Assembly: GCA_020726505.1 (NCBI GenBank)
Contig: JAHLEZ010000027.1
Coordinates: forward strand, 682,001-746,000
Source of the DNA: Leptodontidium sp. MPI-SDFR-AT-0119
Taxonomy: Eukaryota > Ascomycota > Leotiomycetes > Helotiales > Leptodontidiaceae
Direction of reading: 5' to 3'
DNA: 64,000 nt
Under the pieces are notes generated by a model. That model searched no databases, had not been told where the DNA came from, and saw only the letters and a list, made by a program, of their open reading frames with translations. This document shows positions 58,807 to 64,000 of this stretch, one piece after another. Both the position numbers and the translations under genes were made by a program. Each line of letters starts with the position of its first letter. Positions within the stretch are counted from its first letter, which is position 1.

Positions 58807-60756
58807 TTAAATTGAAGTCTCAAATTTCTCAATCCTCGATCTAATCAACACGTTCCAACTGCCAGTCTTGAATTGCATCGTGATAAATTGACGGAAGTCT
58901 ATTTCTTGACCTGGGACTTCGTCTAGATCAAATCTGCTAAAGAAGTTGGCTGCCAGCATACGCATCTCAGCCCATGCAAAGCTATCTATATGTCAGTATT
59001 GCTCCCGGAGTGACGGAATATTTCTCGAAACCTACTTGATTCCAATACATGAGTGCTTTCCCGCCGAGAATGGGAAGTATGCATCCATACTAGATCGAGG
59101 TCAGTAACTATATATATGAGAAGGCAGACTTGACTGAGGGTGCTTACTCTGGCGAAGGTGCATCCTCCTGCTCATCACCCTCCAGCCATCTCTCTGGCCA
59201 GAATCGTAGTGGTTGAGGCCAGTATTCGGCGTTGTGGTGAAGATTTCTAAAAGAAGCGGAAATGACAGTTCGTGGAGGCAAATCGTACCCCATCAGACTC
59301 ACCCATCGATTTCCAGTGCGTCGTCCCAACTCTGAAGCAATCGGATGTAATCTCAGATTCTCTTTGATGCAAGCATTCAGGTATTTGTACTGCCCCTCAT
59401 TCCGGATTTCTCGATTCCCTATGATTGGGTCCCCATGTCTACGGACAGGGAGACTGGCTAGGAGTTTGGCCTTGACCTTTGGGTTACGGGCGAGTTCGAG
59501 AAATAGGCACGCGATAGTACCAGCCGTTGTCTCGGATCCAGCGAGTAAGATTTCAGACATTTGATCTACGATCTGCCGCGTGGACATTTGAGTGTCATTG
59601 TTAAGGCTTTTGCCTTCTTGAATCATATGTTGAAGAAGATCGGGTCGTGACTCGCCACTGTCCTTCTTCTTACGTCTTTCTACAACGTGATGTATTGCTG
59701 TGATCATTTGTGCGGGCCAGTCGAATTCGAATTCGATGCCAAAGGCCCTCAAGAATCGCTTGAAATAGACGTTCTGTTGCTATCAGAGAGGCCTCTAAAA
59801 GAGGGAGGAATTAGTTCCCACCTGGTACCGCCTGGCCAGACCATGGAAGATGGCAAGGGGAATTGACTTCCACACCTGTTCTTCAATGCCTTCCTCGGCC
59901 TCCTTGTCCGGGTTCGTTTGCCCGAAACCCTTCCCAAACGTACATTCGCCCATGCTACGATAGATCTGGTCAGATTTGGAATTGCATTCTTGGGCTTGTG
60001 AGTCTCACATGTCAAGTGCAACATTGTGGAGATCCACCATTAGATCGGTTCCAGCAGATAAACTTCCAACGTCTGTAGACATATGTGCGCCGAGTGATGT
60101 TTGGAATTTTTGCATTAAATCGCCAATGCATTGCGCGAATAGTGTATCGAGATTGTCCGTGTAGGCCACTGTAAATGCGGGCGAAAGAAACCTCTTTAGT
60201 CTTTTGTGAGGCTCATGGCGGCTGCATTTGTTAGCAGAAAGTCATAGGTCAGGGTGCCAACGAATAACAAACATCTCTCCAAAGAGGCCGGGATTATATC
60301 GATCGCGCGATATCTCAGCATACATGGCAACTTTCGGAAGATCGATGGATGAGAGGATTTGCTTCATGCTTTTTTTATCTGAGATCCATACTTGGCGAGG
60401 TCCAAGGCGAACTATGGGTCCGTAATTTTTATGTGCGGCTTCTGCTGTTTTCCAGATCTTTCCAGTAGCGACTGAGAATTCGCACCATGGAAATTAGGTG
60501 GTGTAATTATTAAACTAGTTCATGGTGGTCTCACTCACAGCCGTATTTCAAGTGCAAAGTTGTAAAAGGCGCATACCATCTACCACTCATCAAAGGCTGT
60601 TTCGAGTCTGGGAGTGAATGGCGGAACTCACGGGCCGGGTATTTTAGAGAGGGGCGATCGCCTTGTGTAGAATATCTTTTTGGCCTCATTGAAAATGAAC
60701 AAGAGAAAGCTGCCAAAAAGAAGGCGAAGTACAAATTGGTACACTTGGGGAGACAT
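58807..60756 (-). CDS. Cytochrome P450 monooxygenase (eight exons)
   Basis: Exons 60632-60756, 60539-60579, 60273-60471, 60009-60221, 59822-59954, 59148-59779, 59036-59089, 58807-58981 give 523 residues. All introns are GT-AG, 42-67 bp, and frames agree. The N-terminus has a membrane anchor (VLRLLFGSFLLFIF) followed by the proline hinge KIPGP. The oxygen-binding I-helix AGSETT is at about 317, ExxR (ENLR) at about 377, PERW near 435-438, and the heme loop FSAGKHSCIG has Cys462. The fold and the conserved GPIVRLGPRQVW resemble fungal metabolite P450s of the CYP65/benzoate-hydroxylase type. It likely oxidises the NRPS product. The upstream region carries copy B of the shared segment. Confidence 0.9.
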
Positions 60757-60998
60757 GGTAACACAATTGCTTTGAAATCTGATGAAGTATTTGTCGTTTT
60801 AATTAATACAAGCAAGTGGTAAGCCACAGTGCGGGAGTGACATATATGTGCTCTCTAACTACATCTGTTTAATGGTGTTGACGAAGGCAATCGGAATGAT
60901 TAGTATTTCCATTTGATATGGCCAGTATATCCCCAGCATTGCTATACCCCGCGGGGTAGCGGCCCCACCAACCGTAGCCGGATTCTGGGTCTTGAATT

Positions 60999-61165
60999 GG
61001 TATAAATCATTTACGTTAAAGCGGCCTGAATGTGGAGATACCACGGCAGTTGTTAAAGAACATTGAGCGCTTAGAGGTTCATCACCCTGGACGGACCGTT
61101 GAACAAGCCACTGAACCTAAATTGTAAGGGGTATTGACAGCGGTACTTGATCGCGGTACTTGATC
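60999..61165 (-). promoter_or_regulatory. Upstream segment shared with the NRPS (copy B)
   Basis: Counterpart of 56669-56860, about 245-410 bp upstream of the P450 start and also on the 5' side of the MFS gene. An internal 14-bp tandem, GCGGTACTTGATCG-like, lies at about 61140-61167. Confidence 0.6.
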
Positions 61166-61183
61166 GCGGGAAGCAGCTGGGTT

Positions 61184-61677
61184 CAGTGTAACAAATTTCT
61201 ACTCTACTACTCGAGTAGCTACTTGAGTAGTAGAGTAGAGTAGAGTAGAATTAGAGTAGTCACTTTTTCGACTACTCTAGAATATAATTAGAGTAGTTAT
61301 TTTTGACTACTCTAGAATATAATTAGAGTAGTTATTTTTGACTACTCTAGAGTAGTAGAGTAGTAGAGTTATTTTAAAAGAACGTTTAAATTCTAATATA
61401 AATACTCAATTATTATTATAAACTAAGCTACTAGTAATAATAATTGATAAATAGTTTACTCATAAATTACTTAGTTATAAAGTTATTAAATATCTGTACT
61501 TAAGTAAGCGTAATTACTAAAAGGTTTAAACGAGATAAACCGCGATTAAGCTACTTTAAGTAAAGCTTCCGCGTATTAGTCTTGTTTAGGTTAGATTTTA
61601 GTCCCATAACAACTACTCGAGTACTACTCTAGAGTAGCGCTCACTACTCTACTCTACTCTACTCATTTGTTACACTG
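61184..61677. mobile_element. hAT-type MITE, 494 bp, with 8-bp target duplication
   Basis: Inverted ends CAGTGTAACAAAT (61184-61196) and ATTTGTTACACTG (61665-61677). Exact 8-bp flanking repeat GCTGGGTT (61176-61183, 61678-61685). Subterminal CTACT/AGTAG repeats form opposed clusters, plus a direct repeat of about 40 bp (GACTACTCTAGAATATAATT unit) near 61275-61345. No coding capacity. Confidence 0.9.
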
Positions 61678-62083
61678 GCTGGGTTAATACAGTACCATTT
61701 TAATTAAGCCTATTGCTGCTACATATGTCGTACTGGCCAGTATAGTCATATGACCAATACATTCCAATATTAGTAGGGAGCAATAACAAGATACCGCTTA
61801 TCTCGGAGTAATATTTAATTATTATAAAAACCTTTGTGTATACCATTTTGAGTATTATAAAATTATTATTTACTAGTGCTAGAAACTTACTATCTTATGA
61901 TAAGCCTTCTAAATTACCAATTAATTTGCCTGATTTGTAAAATCTCGTACTGTAACAAACAACTATCAGAGGTAAATCTAATATTAGTAATATTAGACGT
62001 GTTTTAACCGAGTTTAGAGATGAAACGTTGAATGGTATGCTGTATTGAGTGGTGGATTCCGCGGAAGTCTCCATGGAAGCAGC

Positions 62084-62144
62084 CATATGACCGCCATATG
62101 CGCCACACGTATCATATGCTCATCATATGCGTCATACGCATATG
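62084..62144. promoter_or_regulatory. Cluster of five CATATG palindromes upstream of MFS gene
   Basis: CATATG at 62084, 62095, 62113, 62124 and 62139, with near-matches (CGTATC, CATACG, CCATAC) between. The array ends 110 bp before the ATG. Two more CATATG sites occur at 61722 and 61747. Such density suggests a binding-site array for a dimeric regulator. Confidence 0.55.
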
Positions 62145-62253
62145 CGCCATACAGCTGAATGCGCAGCAGAGCGTGGGTATATCAGTAGTTTTCCTTCACA
62201 TTCTACGGTAGAGATCGCAGAACAATCAGTACGACCTTTTACTTCAAACCAAC

Positions 62254-64000
62254 ATGAAAGCCACAAATACTTTAAGGCGAACAGTGCAACTTTCTTCGGA
62301 GGCAACCTCAGAGACTTTGTCAGAAACTCGGGAAGAATCCAAATCTGATCAAGATATGGAGGCTCAAAATCCTACTCACAAGAAAACCTCGCATCTCAAA
62401 ATTGTGTTCGATCAAACACTGATCACACCAGAGGTTCTGGAATATTCCTATACGGGAAGCGGTACAAGTAGCGATCCCTACCTTGTCGAATACCTTCCTA
62501 ACGATGACCGCAACCCAATACTGTTTCGAGAATGGGTTAAATGGGCAATCACTTCCATTATTGCAATGGTCGGTTCCATAAGCCGAACATTATTTGCTCG
62601 TTTCTGACGTATTGATTTAGGCAGCATTAGCAGTGGCTTTTGGAAGCTCGGCGTATACGGGCGGAATTAGCCAAATACTCGAGGAATTCAACGCCAGCGA
62701 GGTTGTCGGGACGCTCGGAATATCGTTATTTGTGCTTGGCTTTTCTCTAGGTCCACTGCTTTGGGCTCCGCTCTCCGAGCTTTACGGACGTCAAGTCGTG
62801 TACATTGGTACCTATGCGGCCCTGACAGCTTTCAATATTGGTGCTGTCGTAGCCAAGAATATGCCCACGCTCCTTGTTATGCGGTTTTTCGCTGGTGCAT
62901 TTGGTTCGTCGGCCCTTACAAATTCAGGGGGAATTATTGCCGACATGTTTTCATCCTCGAGGCGCGGAGTTGCCGTCATTATCTTTGCAATTGCTCCATT
63001 CTTAGGCCCAGCCATAGGACCAATCTGTGGTGGCTTTCTGGGACAAGCAGCCGGTTGGCGCTGGGTTGAAGCCCTCATGGCAGCACTCACTGGAACCATT
63101 TTGGTCATTGGAGCTCTCACCATCCCAGAGACTTATAGTCCCGTGATCCTACGTCGCCGAGCCACCAAACTGTCGCAGACGACGGGGAAGGTTTATGTGT
63201 CTATACTGGACGCCGAGCAAGGCACAACAACAGTCTCCCAAGAGCTCAAAATTGCAGTGATTAGACCGTGGAAACTGTTGCTTACAGAGCCTATCGTGTT
63301 CATTCTCAGCGTCTACATGGCCATTGTTTATGGAACGTTGTACATGACTTTTGCGGCATTCCCGATCGTCTATCAACAAAATAGAGGCTGGTCTCTTGGA
63401 ACTGGAAGTTTATCATTCCTGGGAATTGCGGTCGGAGTTCTAGTCGGCATGGCTTATTTACTCTGGAACAATGCCCGTTACACTAAATTACTGAACAGAG
63501 CCAACGGCAGACCTTTGCCAGAAGCTAGACTACCACCTACGATGGTAGGTGGCGTCGCCCTCCCTATATCTCTTTTCTGGTTCGCCTGGACAAATTCCCC
63601 TACCATCCATTGGTCTGTAAGCATTATTGCTACCGCCCCGTTCGGCTTTGGAATGACTTTGGTGTTTCTCAGCCTCATCAATTATCTTATTGATGCTTAC
63701 GTTATATATGCGGCATCGGTATTGGCTGCAAGCTCTGTGCTGCGTTCCTTGTTTGGTGCGGCTTTCCCGCTCTTTACTACCTGTATGTTGTGTCTCCGTC
63801 ATATTTTTCATCCTAATATGTAAGCCGTAAATTCTTTGATGACTAACAGCATCCCTCAGATATGTACAACAAACTCGGAATACATTGGGCTAGTAGCATT
63901 CCGGCCTTCCTGGCCTTGATGTGTGTGCCGTTCCCATTTTTCCTGTACAAGTACGCAGCTTCAATCAGAATGAAGTGCAAATACTCAGCCGGCGCTGCCA
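62254..64000 (+). CDS. MFS transporter (DHA1 family), 3' end outside window
   Basis: Exons 62254-62568, 62621-63782, and from 63860 to beyond the window edge; at least 540 residues expected. A hydrophilic N-terminal tail of about 85 residues is followed by transmembrane helices. Diagnostic segments are [15 protein letters not shown] (the conserved loop between helices 2 and 3), [40 protein letters not shown] and PETY. The third exon adds [20 protein letters not shown], typical of the last helices of the polyamine/multidrug DHA1 group. It would export the product of the NRPS/P450 cluster or protect against it. Only the very C-terminus is missing from the window. Confidence 0.9.

Larger units (their letters stand above)
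60757..62253. other. P450/MFS divergent upstream region
   Basis: Contains shared segment copy B, a MITE and a CATATG cluster (each listed), and otherwise non-coding DNA, AT-rich around 61380-61560 (inside the MITE) and 61790-61990. Confidence 0.5.

Noticed and set aside
61184..61677. CTACT/AGTAG repeats as a CRISPR-like or minisatellite array
   Set aside because: Opposed orientation, TIRs and a target duplication identify a hAT MITE; CRISPR arrays are not expected in fungi and no spacers exist.

Overview
The window comes from a filamentous ascomycete (Pezizomycotina). Genes carry short GT-AG introns (about 42-140 bp). Large AT-rich blocks show the stop-codon pattern of repeat-induced point mutation (RIP). 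The gene families are typical of such fungi: laccase, fungal NRPS, CYP, HeLo-domain and kinase-ankyrin proteins. All exon structures below were read by eye from splice signals and protein continuity and are not supported by transcripts.

Layout. (1) 1-12.9 kb is gene-free, RIP-ruined transposon DNA. It holds a Ty3/gypsy pol on the + strand, and a clean hAT-type MITE at 11919-12439. (2) 13.7-23.9 kb has an intact five-exon laccase, a decayed zinc-binding dehydrogenase, a decayed bZIP-like regulator, a doubtful small gene, a small ABM-domain monooxygenase and an intact TetX-type FAD monooxygenase. (3) 24-25.5 kb is a RIP-damaged retroelement. (4) 27-38.9 kb looks like a decaying aromatic-catabolism cluster. 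It contains an intact VOC-type extradiol-dioxygenase-like gene, a divergently placed TfdB-type phenol hydroxylase pseudogene, a dienelactone hydrolase pseudogene, an intact TAXI-type solute-binding protein, a short-chain dehydrogenase with altered active site, and the tail of an MFS pump. Tc1/mariner-type elements are interspersed. (5) 39.9-47.7 kb holds a head-to-head pair. One gene encodes a HeLo domain fused to a pseudokinase, the architecture of the necroptosis executioner MLKL. The other encodes a kinase-like domain fused to ankyrin repeats, ending in a near-identical 99-bp repeat array broken by a stop and followed by Ty1/copia DNA. (6) 50.5-51.1 kb is a broken small secreted protein gene. 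(7) 52-64 kb is a compact secondary-metabolite cluster: an NRPS (partial C-A-T-C plus a Ser-less terminal carrier-like domain), an eight-exon P450 and an MFS transporter cut by the window edge. Two further hAT MITEs lie here. NRPS and P450 also share a duplicated upstream segment of about 170-190 bp.

How the genes may work together. The phenol hydroxylase, ring-cleavage enzyme, lactone hydrolase and SDR form a plausible route from phenols through catechols to open-chain acids; two of these genes are now dead. The HeLo-pseudokinase and kinase-ankyrin genes look like a sensor/executor pair for regulated cell death or allorecognition, and are the best candidate for an undescribed system. The NRPS, P450 and MFS would make, oxidise and export a small peptide product. 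These roles are inferences from family membership and gene order.
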